From positions 380,501 to 444,500 of the forward strand of contig NZ_AP024619.1 of assembly GCF_019668485.1 (NCBI RefSeq): 64,000 bases of DNA, read 5' to 3'. Positions 24,463 to 33,730 of this stretch are shown piece by piece. The first letter of the stretch is position 1. Each line of letters opens with the position of its first letter. The notes beneath the pieces were generated by a model that saw only the letters and a program-made list of their open reading frames with translations, was not told where the DNA came from and searched no databases. The DNA comes from Gelria sp. Kuro-4 (lineage in GTDB: Bacteria > Bacillota > DTU030 > DUMP01). A program made the position numbers and the translations under genes.

Positions 24463-25596
24463 TTGTTTGTCTGCCCGCGCTGCGGCGCGCGCTACCCGGC
24501 CGAGGAGCCGTGCTGGCGCTGTGCCTGCGGCAGCCGCCTTGACTGGGACAAGCCGGTGCGCTTTGACCGGGAGAGCATTAACCGGCACGATTATTCTCTC
24601 TGGCGCTACCGACACGTCCTCCCGCTCCCGGCAGGAGCGGAGCCGGTGACACTGGGGGAGGGCTGGACGCCGCTCGTGCCGGTGAAGTGGCACGGCCGGG
24701 AGATCCTCTTCAAGCTCGATTACCTGTGCCCCAGCGGGTCCTTCAAGGACCGGGGTACCACGGTGCTGGTCTCGCAGCTCAAGGCCTGGGGCATACAGGA
24801 TGTGGTAGAAGATTCCTCTGGAAACGCCGGCGCCTCGCTGGCCACCTACGCCGCCCGCGCCGGGATCGGCTGCACCATCTACGTGCCGGCTTCGGCCAGC
24901 CGAGGGAAGCTGGTGCAGGTCGCTCTCGCCGGTGCACACCTGGTGCCCGTACGGGGAAGCCGCGAGGACACCGCCCGGGCCGTCCTTCAGGCCGCTCGGA
25001 CCACGTTTTACGCCAGCCACAACCTGAGCCCGCTCTTCGCCGAGGGAGTAAAGACCCTGGCCCTGGAGCTGGCCGAGCAGCTGGGCTGGGCAGCACCAGA
25101 CAGCATCGTCATCCCGGTGGGCAACGGCAGTCTGGCCCTGGGGCTGGCGGCCGGGTTTAAACTCCTTGCGGCTGCCGGCGTCATAGGCCGGCTGCCGCGC
25201 CTCATCGCCGTGCAAAGCGCCGCCTGTGCCCCGCTGGCGGCAGCCTTCGCCGCCGGTGCGGCGGAGCCGGCCGGCATCGCCAAGGGTCCGACCCTGGCCG
25301 AGGGAATCGCCTCGGCCGCGCCGCCGCGCGGGCGCGAGGTGCTGGCAGCCGTGCAGGCAAGCGGCGGCCGTTTCATCACCGTGACGGAAGAAGAGATCGT
25401 CACGGCTTTGGCGGAGCTGGCCGCCTGCGGCCTGTATGTCGAGCCCACCTCGGCCACCGTAGCCGCCGCCCTCACCAAGCTCCGCGCCCAGGGAGATCTG
25501 CGCCCTGCGGAACGGGCGGTGGCGGTGTTGACGGGCAGCGGGCTGAAGGCGACGGATAAGCTGCAGGAGGTGTTTGGCAACAAGTTGCCCTTGTAG
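24463..25596 (+). CDS. thrC: threonine synthase
   Basis: 377 residues, PLP fold type II; converts O-phosphohomoserine to threonine. An N-terminal zinc ribbon (CPRCGARYPAEEPCWRCACG, residues 4-23) precedes the catalytic domain, common in this branch. PLP lysine lies in PSGSFKDRG (about residue 92); SSGNAGASLATYAARAG (about 118) and VGNGSLALG (phosphate loop) follow. TTG start at 24463 with AAAGGGGG eight bases upstream. Monocistronic; hom and thrB are not in view. A close relative family (cysteate synthase, diaminopropionate enzymes) cannot be fully excluded. Confidence 0.88.
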   Translation: MFVCPRCGARYPAEEPCWRCACGSRLDWDKPVRFDRESINRHDYSLWRYRHVLPLPAGAEPVTLGEGWTPLVPVKWHGREILFKLDYLCPSGSFKDRGTTVLVSQLKAWGIQDVVEDSSGNAGASLATYAARAGIGCTIYVPASASRGKLVQVALAGAHLVPVRGSREDTARAVLQAARTTFYASHNLSPLFAEGVKTLALELAEQLGWAAPDSIVIPVGNGSLALGLAAGFKLLAAAGVIGRLPRLIAVQSAACAPLAAAFAAGAAEPAGIAKGPTLAEGIASAAPPRGREVLAAVQASGGRFITVTEEEIVTALAELAACGLYVEPTSATVAAALTKLRAQGDLRPAERAVAVLTGSGLKATDKLQEVFGNKLPL

Positions 25597-25646
25597 GGCG
25601 CGCGCGTGCTGAATCGCGCCCCGGCGCTCGACCGGCGCCGGGCACA

Positions 25647-25684
25647 AAAAAGGGCGGGGGCAGGTGCTGCTTCCCGTCCTTTTT
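25647..25684. terminator. bidirectional terminator between thrC and gltX
   Basis: AAAAAGGGCGGG / CCCGTCCTTTTT (one G-T pair) around a 14-base loop serves both converging genes; a second GC hairpin (25621-25642) lies just before it. Confidence 0.8.
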
Positions 25685-25718
25685 GCCTTCCAAGCTGACG
25701 CAGTCCGGCGTCGCCGTT

Positions 25719-27224
25719 CTACATCGGCGGCGCACCCTCCGCCTGTTCCGGAGCCGGCAGGCCGGCCTCGATGAAGGCGACGGCCCGGTCCAGGCGCGCC
25801 AGGCACTTTTCCCGCCCCAGGAGCGCCATGAGCTCAAAGAGGCCGGGGCCGATGGTACGCCCGCTCACGGCCAGGCGCGTGGGGTGAATAAGCTGTGCCG
25901 CCTTAACGCCCAGCTCGGCGGCCAGGGTACGGTAGGCCGTCTCGACGGCCTCGGCGCTGAAGGGCTCGACGCCCGCCAGCCGCTCCCGCGCCTGCCGCAG
26001 GCGCTCCGCCGTCCCCGCGGAGGCGAAGTGCTTGCGTACGCCCTTTTCGTCGTACGCCCAGTCATCCTTAAAGAAGTAACTTACGCCGTCGGTGAGCTCC
26101 ACCAGTGTCTTGGCCCGGTCGCGCGTCAGCGCAATGCTTGCGGTGGCGAGCTCCAGCTCTTCCTCCGTCGGCTCCGCACCGATGAGCCCCTCTTTCTTTA
26201 AGAACGGCAGGGCCTCCTCCACCACGCGCTCGAGGGGAAGCTCGCGCAGGTAGTGGCCGTTGATCCAGGTCATCTTTTTAACGTCGTAGATGGCGGCGTT
26301 CTTGGAGATGCGCTCCAGGCTGAACTCCTCAACGATGCGCTCGAGCGGCATAATCTCGTCGGTGCCCTCCGGCGACCAGCCCAGGAGCGCCAGGTAGTTG
26401 ATGATGCCCTCTTTGAGGTACCCCTGCTCGCGGAACTCCTCCACCGAGGTGGCACCGTGCCTTTTGCTGAGCTTGGAGCGGTCGGGTGCCAGGATCATGG
26501 GCACGTGGGCGAATTTCGGGAGCTCATAACCGAGCGCCTGGTATAAGAGCACCTGGCGCGGGGTGTTGGAGAGGTGCTCCTCCGCCCGGATGATGTGGGT
26601 AAGGCCCATGGCATGGTCGTCCACCACGCAGGCAAAGTTGTAGGTGGGCATGCCGTTCGATTTCACCAGGACGAAGTCATCCAGGATGCTGTTCTGGAAC
26701 GCCACACGGCCGCGGATGAGGTCGTCGACCACCGTCTCGCCCGTTTCCGGTACCTTGAAGCGGATTACCGGCTGGCGCCCTTCGGCGGCCAGGCGGGCGC
26801 ATTCCTCCTCGCTCAGGTTGCGGCAGCGCCCGTCGTAACGCGGCGGGCGGCCGGTACGCCGGGCCTCCTCGCGCTTGGCCGCCAGCTCCTCCGGCGTACA
26901 GTAACACAGGTAGGCCAGGCCCTTTTCGATGAGCTCCTGCGCCTTGTCCTCATAAAGGTGCAGCCGCTGCGACTGGTAATACGGCCCGTACTCCCCGCCG
27001 ATCTCGGGCCCTTCGTCCCAGTCCAAGCCCAGCCACTTGAGCGAAGCGATAATCTGGTCCACGGAAGCCCGGGTAGAACGCTCCAGGTCCGTGTCCTCAA
27101 TGCGCAGCACAAAGGTGCCGCCGGTGTGGCGGGCAAGCAGCCAGTTGAAAAGGGCTGTGCGGGCCCCGCCGATATGTAGCTTACCGGTAGGGCTAGGCGC
27201 AAAGCGCACGCGCACTTTCTCCAC
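25719..27224 (-). CDS. gltX: glutamyl-tRNA synthetase
   Basis: 501 residues. The class I HIGH site is PTGKLHIGGAR (about residue 12-22) and the KMSKS site is DRSKLSKRHGATS (about 250). The zinc-like CYCTPEELAAKREEARR segment follows at about 107. C-terminal anticodon-binding domain from about 330. GTG start at 27224 with GGGAGG seven bases upstream. In many Clostridia one GluRS charges both tRNA-Glu and tRNA-Gln; whether this is the non-discriminating type cannot be judged without gatCAB in view. Confidence 0.95.
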   Translation of the reverse strand: MEKVRVRFAPSPTGKLHIGGARTALFNWLLARHTGGTFVLRIEDTDLERSTRASVDQIIASLKWLGLDWDEGPEIGGEYGPYYQSQRLHLYEDKAQELIEKGLAYLCYCTPEELAAKREEARRTGRPPRYDGRCRNLSEEECARLAAEGRQPVIRFKVPETGETVVDDLIRGRVAFQNSILDDFVLVKSNGMPTYNFACVVDDHAMGLTHIIRAEEHLSNTPRQVLLYQALGYELPKFAHVPMILAPDRSKLSKRHGATSVEEFREQGYLKEGIINYLALLGWSPEGTDEIMPLERIVEEFSLERISKNAAIYDVKKMTWINGHYLRELPLERVVEEALPFLKKEGLIGAEPTEEELELATASIALTRDRAKTLVELTDGVSYFFKDDWAYDEKGVRKHFASAGTAERLRQARERLAGVEPFSAEAVETAYRTLAAELGVKAAQLIHPTRLAVSGRTIGPGLFELMALLGREKCLARLDRAVAFIEAGLPAPEQAEGAPPM

Positions 27225-27318
27225 TTCAATCCCTCCCGTGGGCCTTCACCCGAAGGCTTGTCACAGGTTTCAGTATACCACACGCAGCAGGGAATTGCAT
27301 CCCCGCCGCCGTGCGGCG

Positions 27319-27549
27319 TCAGCGGTGGAGGGGCGGCAGGGTGAGGCCGCTCAGGAGGTTCACGCCTGTCGCCCGGCCCCGGGCAACGATGTAGCTGAGG
27401 AAATCGCCCAGGAAATTCTGCCACAACCGGATGACTTCCTCTTTCTGGCCGGCGCGGCGCAGCGCGATGCTGGCGTCCACCGCACCTTTGAGGTCCTTTC
27501 CTATCCGCTCGAGCTGGGCCTGAAGCTCAGCCACCGCCGGCGGGGTCAC
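27319..27549 (-). CDS. small protein of unknown function, 76 residues
   Basis: Two amphipathic helices are predicted (residues 5-30 and 38-60); no signal peptide or cysteine. It starts at a GTG that overlaps the stop of the upstream membrane-protein gene (GTGA), with GGGGAGGG before it. I recognise no family. Coupled to the 27546-28214 gene, so likely part of the same P-type ATPase-linked set. Confidence 0.6.
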   Translation of the reverse strand: MTPPAVAELQAQLERIGKDLKGAVDASIALRRAGQKEEVIRLWQNFLGDFLSYIVARGRATGVNLLSGLTLPPLHR

Positions 27550-28214
27550 TCTTCACCCTCCCCGGCCGGGCCGGTTGCGGCCTCCCCCGCCGCCTGCACC
27601 GCCGACTGCGCCCGGGCAAACTGGGCCTCCGCCATGATGTCCTGCAGCCCTTCTTTTGCCTGGCCCAGCGAAGCTTGGAACTGCTCAGCAATCTCCATGA
27701 CCTCTTGCGCCACCTTCACCGCCAGGGGCCGCAGCGTCTTCTGCGCCGCCGGGACCAGGGCCAGCACCACCACCGCCGCGCCCATGCCGAGGAGAAAACT
27801 CCTCCCCTGCTCGGAGCGGAAAAAGCGCTGCAGGCGCGGCTGCAGGATGCCGGCACCCACGCGGCTGATCTCCGGAAGGCTTAAGATAAGCTCCCGTATG
27901 GTCAGGCCCTGCTCCTCCGCCTCGGCCAAAAGCGCCTCCAGGGCGCGGTAGACAAAGGGATCTTCGGCTCCTTCCATGCGGCTCCTCAGCCCGCGCCCAC
28001 GGCGCAGGTCCGCGCGGATACCGCGCAGCACCCGCGCCCGGAGCGGCAGGCCGGCCGGCGGGTCCTCGTCCGCTTCATCACAAGACGGGCGCCCGCGGCC
28101 GAAACGACCCGCGCGCTCCCGCTCCTCCCGTTCCAGCTCCCGGCGCACCTCTTCGCGCACGGCGTGTAAGGTCTCTGGGTCCAGGCCGTAGCGCATCCGT
28201 TCCAGAAGTGCCAT
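27546..28214 (-). CDS. single-span membrane protein with helical tail, unknown function
   Basis: 222 residues: a charged N-terminal region (residues 1-130), a hydrophobic span (FLLGMGAAVVVLALVPAA, about 142-160), then an amphipathic tail (LRPLAVKVAQEVMEIAEQFQASLGQAKEGLQDIMAEAQ). The FLLG-x-AAVV-x-P-x-L-R pattern is shared with the plus-strand protein at 28378-28710. ATG 28214 with GGGGTGG four bases before. It lies between gltX and the large P-type ATPase. A role as an ATPase-associated adaptor is inference. Confidence 0.65.
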   Translation of the reverse strand: MALLERMRYGLDPETLHAVREEVRRELEREERERAGRFGRGRPSCDEADEDPPAGLPLRARVLRGIRADLRRGRGLRSRMEGAEDPFVYRALEALLAEAEEQGLTIRELILSLPEISRVGAGILQPRLQRFFRSEQGRSFLLGMGAAVVVLALVPAAQKTLRPLAVKVAQEVMEIAEQFQASLGQAKEGLQDIMAEAQFARAQSAVQAAGEAATGPAGEGEE

Positions 28215-28377
28215 TTCGCCACCCCGCTTGAAATGGTTTACCCTCCTATTCTTGCCTCTTAGGGGCCAAATTATGCTAAAACTGGATACAATCTCTTGTG
28301 CCCCCACCGGGATAGGCCCGCCGGCCATGGCTAAAACTAGTGTTAAGGTTGTTTTACAAGAAAAGGGAGGGTGCGTA

Positions 28378-28710
28378 GTGGCGTGGCGGGAAGAGATGTC
28401 TAAAATGCTCCGGCGCCGGGGCCGTATTTCCTGGGGTGGTTTTCTTTTGGGGACGGCCGCCGTGATCGCCTTTTCGCCTTGGGCCCGGCGCCAACTCCGC
28501 AAAGCGGCCGTCGCCGCCGCGGTGGGTGCTTTGAACCTGTACGACCAGGCCCACAAGTGGAAGCAACAAGCAATGAGCAAAACCCAAAGCGCCGCGCAGG
28601 GAGGCGGTGAGGACCAAACCCCGCCCCCCGCCGGCGGCGGCCGGGAAGAACCTTGGAAGCCCGCCGATGACTGCAACGCCGGCCCCAGCGTCCAGCCGGC
28701 GGAAGAGTAA
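28378..28710 (+). CDS. small single-span membrane protein, possible P-ATPase partner
   Basis: 110 residues: WGGFLLGTAAVIAFSPWARRQLRKAAVAAAVGALNLYDQ (about 18-57) is a membrane span followed by an amphipathic helix, then a Pro/Gly-rich acidic tail ending ADDCNAGPSVQPAEE. The design recalls the DUF1490/PacL and DUF5132-type proteins that accompany metal P-type ATPases. GTG 28378 with GGGAGGG six bases upstream is preferred over ATG 28327, which lacks a site. Converges with the P-type ATPase gene, sharing a terminator region. Confidence 0.65.
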   Translation: MAWREEMSKMLRRRGRISWGGFLLGTAAVIAFSPWARRQLRKAAVAAAVGALNLYDQAHKWKQQAMSKTQSAAQGGGEDQTPPPAGGGREEPWKPADDCNAGPSVQPAEE

Positions 28711-28727
28711 AGTCTAAAAAGAGGAAG

Positions 28728-28757
28728 GCCTCCCGTTGCCGGGAGGCGTTTCTTTTT
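28728..28757 (+). terminator. rho-independent terminator after the small membrane protein
   Basis: GCCTCCCG / CGGGAGGC with loop TTGC, then a T-run 28748-28757; the run reaches the stop codon of the converging ATPase gene. Confidence 0.88.
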
Positions 28758-31700
28758 TACCTGGGGCCGGCGGGAGGGAAGCCCTGAGGCCTTGGGTCGG
28801 TCCCGCCGGATACTGGTCTTTGGCCGGCCAAGCTGCCCTGCGCCGGGGCGCCTTTCGGTGCCCGGGGGACAAGACCTCTGCCGGCGGTCAGCAGCAAATG
28901 GCTGCCGCCGGGAAGAAGCGCCAGCGCCATGTCCGGGGCCGCGAGCGGCTGAGTGTAAAACACGCGCTGCAGGGGCGGGATGCCTATGGCGGCCGCGAGC
29001 AGCCCCGCTGAGGCCCCGACCGCCGGCACCAGATAACTTCGGCCCAGGACTGCGCCCGGCGGGCGGCCCTCCAGCCGGCACTCAAAGACGTGCAGCAGCT
29101 GGCTGGCCGCCAGAGAGGCGAAGGCCGTGGTGCGGGCGCGGCGCAGGTTGCCGAAGAGGCTCAGGCTGCCGGCAAATACCCCCGCCGTCGCCAGGCCGGT
29201 GAGGAACCCCCGGGTGACGATTTGCTCCGCCAGGCCACCGTCTAGTATTCCATCCTCCGGCGAGCGCGGGCGGCGCCGCATCACCGCACCGTCGGGTGCG
29301 TCCGCCCCCAGCGCCAGGGCGGGCAGGCCCTCGGTTACCATGTTCACCCAGAGGATTTGCGTCGGCAGCAACGGAAGCGGCAGGCCCAGGAGGGAGGTGG
29401 TGAACATGAGGGTCACCTGGGCCAGGCTTCCCGTGAGTACGTAGCGGATAAAGCGGCGAATGTTCTCATAGATGCCCCGCCCCTCTTCGATGGCGCGGAC
29501 GATAGTGGCGAAGTTGTCGTCCGTGAGGATGAGGCAGGAGGCTTGCTTGGTCACCTCGGTACCGGTGCGGCCCATGGTAATACCGATGTCGGCCTCTTTT
29601 ACCGCCGGGGCGTCGTTAACGCCGTCACCCGTCATGGCCACCACGTAACCCTGGGACTTAAAGGCGCGCACGATCCGAACCTTATGCTGCGGCAGGGCAC
29701 GGGCAAAGATGACCACGCGCGCCAGCAGCTGGGCGAGCTCGGCATCGGAGAGCTCTTCCAGCTCCGGGCCGGTCAGCGCCAGGGAGTCCTTTTCCCACAG
29801 TCCCAGCTCGCCCGCCACCGCGCGGGCGGTGTCCGGGTGGTCGCCGGTGATGAGCACCGTCTTCACTCCGGCCTGGCGGCAGCGCGCCACCGCCGCCTTG
29901 ACCTCCGGGCGCAGCGGGTCCACCATGCCGACGAGTCCAAGGAGGATGAGCCCCTCCTCAAAATCTTCCGGGAGTGGTTCCGCCGGCAAGACCTGGTCAG
30001 GGAGAGGTTTGAGGCCCACCGCCAGTACCCTGAGCGCGCGGGCCGTCATTTCCCCGCCCGCAGCCGCCAGATGCGCCCGCCGCTCTTCGCCGAGCGGCGT
30101 GAGCTTGCCCTGCCAGATGCAGTAACGCGCCCGCCTAAGCAGCACCTCCGGTGCCCCCTTGACGCAGGCAAAGGTGTGGCCCGCTTCTTCCTTCACCACC
30201 GTCGTCATGCTACGGCGTTCGCTCTCGAAGGGGCGCTCCGCCAGCCGCACCGCCCAGCGCCTCACCTCGTCCGGGTCAAGCCCGGCCTTGGCCGCCGCCA
30301 CCGCCAGAGCGCCTTCCGTGGGATCGCCTTCCATCCGCCACTCCCCGCCGGGGCGCTCCGGCGGCACCAGCCGGGCGTCGCTGGCCAACACGCCGGCCGC
30401 CAGGGTGAGAAGGAGCGCCGCTTCGTCGTGCTCGGCCGGTTCGCCCCCCGCCCAGCTGAGCGTGCCTGCCGGACGGTAGCCCTCCCCGCCCAGCTTCACC
30501 CAACGCCCGTTGGTGTAGATGCAGCGTACGGTCATGGCGTTACAGGTAAGGGTCCCGGTTTTGTCGGAGCAGATTACCGTAGCGCAGCCCAGGGTCTCCA
30601 CCGCCGGCAGCCGGCGGACGATGGCGTGCTTGGCGATCATGCGGCGCACACCCAGGGCCAGGGAGATGGTGACGAACGTGGGGAGCCCTTCCGGGATGGC
30701 CCCCACCGCCAGGCTGAGGCCAGAGAGCACCATTTGCCGGACCGGCTGGCCGCGCAGCAGACCCACGGTCACAACAGCGGCGCACAGGCCCAGGCAGGCG
30801 GCCACCAGCTGACGGCTCAGGCGTTCCAGACGTTTCTCCAGAGGCACTACGTCGGCCTCGACCGTCTGGATGAGACTGGTCACTTCACCGAGCTGCGTTC
30901 CCATACCCGTGGCGGTCACTACCGCCCGGGCGCGCCCGCGGGTAACGCTGGTCCCGAGAAAAACCATCGAGCGCCGCGGGTCCGCGACAGCCGCCGCGCC
31001 CGCAGCGCCCGGCGCCTCCTTGCTCACCGGGACGCTCTCCCCCGTGAGCGCCGCCTCCTCCACCTCCAGTCCCGCCGCCGTAAGCAGCCGGGCATCGGCC
31101 GGGACCCGATCCCCGGCACCTAGGAGAATGACGTCGCCCGGTACCAGGCCGTCGGCCGGGATCTCCCGCTCCTCACCGCCGCGCAGCACCCGCGCCTGGG
31201 GAGCAGTAAGCTCCCTGAGCGCCTGCACGGCCCGTTCGGCCCGGTACTCCTGCCACGAACCGAGCACCACGTCGAGGAGGATGATGGCACCGATGGTAAA
31301 GGTCTCGCCGCGCCGCCCCAACCAGAGGGAGACCACCGCCGCCCCTAGAAGGACGAGCAGCATGAAGTCCGAAAGCTGACGCAGCGCCACCGCCAGGATG
31401 TTGGGTGGCGGCAGTTCCTGCAGGCGGTTCGCCCCCACCGCCTGCAGGCGGCGCAGGGCTTCCCTGGTGCTGAGGCCGTGTACCAGGTCCGTGCCCAGGT
31501 GGCGCACCAGGGCAGGTTCATCGAGCTCCCACCAGGGGACAGTACTCAGGAGATCGCCTCCAGAGCGAGGGCCGGGCACCTCAGCGTTGCCCGGTGGGTG
31601 CCGGCGTTGAAAACCGTCCCACGGCCGCCGGTGGCGGCGGGCGGTGTTGGCAAGAACGCTCAGGGTGACCAGGTTGTGCACCACCGCAGCGGAAAGGGGG

Positions 31701-33640
31701 TCCAGGAAACCCGTCAAGGCGGCCGCCAGGGCGGCCAGGCTGAGGCCGACGGCCAAGGTGTAATTCTGCTCCACCGTTTCTTTAAGGCGCGCCCCGGCGG
31801 CGATGAGCCCGGGGACCCCACCCAGTTGGGCGGCCGGCGCAACGAGCGAACCGGCGGCCGGCAGCGGGTATCCCGGGCGAGCCAGGGCAATGCCGACATC
31901 TGCTGCTTCCAGCGCCGGCTCATCGGCCGGGCTGTCCCCTACAAACGCTACGCGCAGGCCTTCTGCCTGCAGGCGCCGCACCAGGCCGGCCTTGCCTGCG
32001 GGGCTCAGTCCGGCGTAAACCTCCGCGATGCCGAGCGCCTCCGCCACGGGGCGTGCCGCGGCCGGCGCATCGCCCGTAACCAGCGCCACCCGCGCTACAC
32101 CGGCCCGGCGGACCCCGCTCACCGCTTCCCGCGCCCCCTCTGCCAGGACCTCTTCCGTCCCCAGCGTTCCCACCACCCGGCGCCCGTGGACCACGTAGAG
32201 CACCAGGCGCCCCTGGTGTTCCAAGCGCCGGGCGGCCGGGAGAAGCGGCAGCCGGAAACCGTGGCGGCGCAAAAAGTCGGCGCTGCCGACCCACAGGCTT
32301 TTGCCTGCCACCTCTCCCCAGCAGCCCTGGGCCAGGGGCAGGGCCTCGCCGGGCACCGTGCCGGCGGCTCCCGCAAGGAGCTCCCGGACCCGTTCGGGGG
32401 ACCGGACTGGTTCCCGGGGCAGAACCTCGCGCAGGCTGAGCTCGCCCGCGGTGAGGGTCCCGGTCTTGTCGAAGAGCACCACGTCCACCGTGCCAACCTG
32501 GAGGAGCGCCCCGCTTTCGCGCACGACCAGGCCCTGCCGTTCGGCAGCCCGCAGCCCGGCGCGCCGGGCCGCCGGCTCGGCCAGGTAAACGACACAGGGG
32601 CAGCCCAGGATAAGGAGAGACAGGCCGGCAAGCGGGTTACGGGTACCCAGGTAGGTAAGGGCCGCTAGAGCCAGGGCCAGGGGCGGTACCCGGCGGGCAT
32701 AACGCTCGGCACGCTCCTCCGTCAAGGCGCGACGCGGGGCGGGGGCCGGGCGCACGGGAGCGGGACCCAAGGCAGTAAGCTGCACCTTCCCCGCCAGGAG
32801 CAGGACGCCGGCAGGGAGCTCATCGCCGCGGCCCACGCGCCGCGGTAAGGCCGCACCGGTAAGGAGGCTCTCGGCCACCAACCCCTTCCCTTCCTCCACA
32901 CGGCCCGGTACCGACACCAGGCTGCCGGTGCCGAACTCCAGGCGGTCGCCGGGCACGACGGCCGCAGGTGAGACGACAATCTCTTTGCCGGCCCGGCGCA
33001 CGGTGAGAAGCCGGGCCGGCGGTGACGGCCGGGCCGCCGCCCGCCGTCCCTTCTCTTCGCCCCAGGCCAGGAGGAGGCCGTTCAGGTTGACCAGGGTGGC
33101 CACCGCAAGGCCGAGCAAGCTCTCCCGGGCCGTCAGCGTTCCAAGGAGCGCCAGGCTGAGGAGCACGTCGCCGGAAAGGCGGCCTAAGCTGCGGACGGCG
33201 CCGGCGAAGATAGGGTAACCCGCCAGTGCTGTAGCTACCGCATGCAGGGCGTACAGGGTTCCAGAGCGCCCGCCGCGGCCCGGACCGCGCGCCAGGCGCG
33301 CCAGGGCAAGGCCGAGCAGAGCTCCCCCACCGGCGAGAGTAAGGGCAGCTTGCGCCGGTAAAGCTAAAGGCGGCGCGGCGCTTACGTACCGCGGCTGGGC
33401 GGCCGAGCATCGCTCTCCGCCCGCCAGGCGCGCCAGAAGGGTCAGAACCTCTTTCTCCCCGGCCCCCGGTCGGGTATAAATTAAAAGGCGGCCGGTACGG
33501 GTGCTTACCTCGTAGGCCTTGATTTCCGGCCGGCCGGTCAGGTTTTCCTGAAGGCGCGCCGCCAGGGGCGCGTTCCGGCGCAGCCCCGGAACATCGATTC
33601 GGAGGCGTCCCGGCAGGCGATGGACGACTTGAACGTTCAA
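28757..33640 (-). CDS. tandem-fused P-type cation ATPase (CtpI-like), 1627 residues
   Basis: Two P-type ATPase modules in one chain. Residues 1-70 form an HMA-like domain (VVHRLPGRLRIDVPGL). Module 1 (about 90-680) has a CPC membrane motif (ILGCPCVVYLAEP) and DKTGTLTAGEL, but TGES is replaced by TGAAL and GDGxND by GDSPADEPAL, so it is probably inactive. Module 2 (about 740-1600) has intact TGESVPVSK, SDKTGTLTCNAMT, KGAPEVLL, TGDHPDTARA and TGDGVNDAPAVK, with IPEGLPTF in helix 4 as in calcium/manganese pumps. TTG 33640 with AAAGGAG six bases upstream is the better start; GTG 33667 lacks a site. Mycobacterial CtpI has the same size and layout. The ion is unknown. Confidence 0.85.
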   Translation of the reverse strand: MNVQVVHRLPGRLRIDVPGLRRNAPLAARLQENLTGRPEIKAYEVSTRTGRLLIYTRPGAGEKEVLTLLARLAGGERCSAAQPRYVSAAPPLALPAQAALTLAGGGALLGLALARLARGPGRGGRSGTLYALHAVATALAGYPIFAGAVRSLGRLSGDVLLSLALLGTLTARESLLGLAVATLVNLNGLLLAWGEEKGRRAAARPSPPARLLTVRRAGKEIVVSPAAVVPGDRLEFGTGSLVSVPGRVEEGKGLVAESLLTGAALPRRVGRGDELPAGVLLLAGKVQLTALGPAPVRPAPAPRRALTEERAERYARRVPPLALALAALTYLGTRNPLAGLSLLILGCPCVVYLAEPAARRAGLRAAERQGLVVRESGALLQVGTVDVVLFDKTGTLTAGELSLREVLPREPVRSPERVRELLAGAAGTVPGEALPLAQGCWGEVAGKSLWVGSADFLRRHGFRLPLLPAARRLEHQGRLVLYVVHGRRVVGTLGTEEVLAEGAREAVSGVRRAGVARVALVTGDAPAAARPVAEALGIAEVYAGLSPAGKAGLVRRLQAEGLRVAFVGDSPADEPALEAADVGIALARPGYPLPAAGSLVAPAAQLGGVPGLIAAGARLKETVEQNYTLAVGLSLAALAAALTGFLDPLSAAVVHNLVTLSVLANTARRHRRPWDGFQRRHPPGNAEVPGPRSGGDLLSTVPWWELDEPALVRHLGTDLVHGLSTREALRRLQAVGANRLQELPPPNILAVALRQLSDFMLLVLLGAAVVSLWLGRRGETFTIGAIILLDVVLGSWQEYRAERAVQALRELTAPQARVLRGGEEREIPADGLVPGDVILLGAGDRVPADARLLTAAGLEVEEAALTGESVPVSKEAPGAAGAAAVADPRRSMVFLGTSVTRGRARAVVTATGMGTQLGEVTSLIQTVEADVVPLEKRLERLSRQLVAACLGLCAAVVTVGLLRGQPVRQMVLSGLSLAVGAIPEGLPTFVTISLALGVRRMIAKHAIVRRLPAVETLGCATVICSDKTGTLTCNAMTVRCIYTNGRWVKLGGEGYRPAGTLSWAGGEPAEHDEAALLLTLAAGVLASDARLVPPERPGGEWRMEGDPTEGALAVAAAKAGLDPDEVRRWAVRLAERPFESERRSMTTVVKEEAGHTFACVKGAPEVLLRRARYCIWQGKLTPLGEERRAHLAAAGGEMTARALRVLAVGLKPLPDQVLPAEPLPEDFEEGLILLGLVGMVDPLRPEVKAAVARCRQAGVKTVLITGDHPDTARAVAGELGLWEKDSLALTGPELEELSDAELAQLLARVVIFARALPQHKVRIVRAFKSQGYVVAMTGDGVNDAPAVKEADIGITMGRTGTEVTKQASCLILTDDNFATIVRAIEEGRGIYENIRRFIRYVLTGSLAQVTLMFTTSLLGLPLPLLPTQILWVNMVTEGLPALALGADAPDGAVMRRRPRSPEDGILDGGLAEQIVTRGFLTGLATAGVFAGSLSLFGNLRRARTTAFASLAASQLLHVFECRLEGRPPGAVLGRSYLVPAVGASAGLLAAAIGIPPLQRVFYTQPLAAPDMALALLPGGSHLLLTAGRGLVPRAPKGAPAQGSLAGQRPVSGGTDPRPQGFPPAGPR

Positions 33641-33730
33641 GGTTGACTCCTTTCCGGTTTCGAGCACCTGGGAGGACTGAACGGTTCGACGTCGAATCTC
33701 CTTTTAGTTTGGGCGAAAGAAGGTCGGAAC

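Noticed and set aside
24247-25806. Extension of the small cysteine-rich gene to a 591-residue protein
   Set aside because: The upstream part is antisense to thrC; the true start with ribosome site is GTG 24246.
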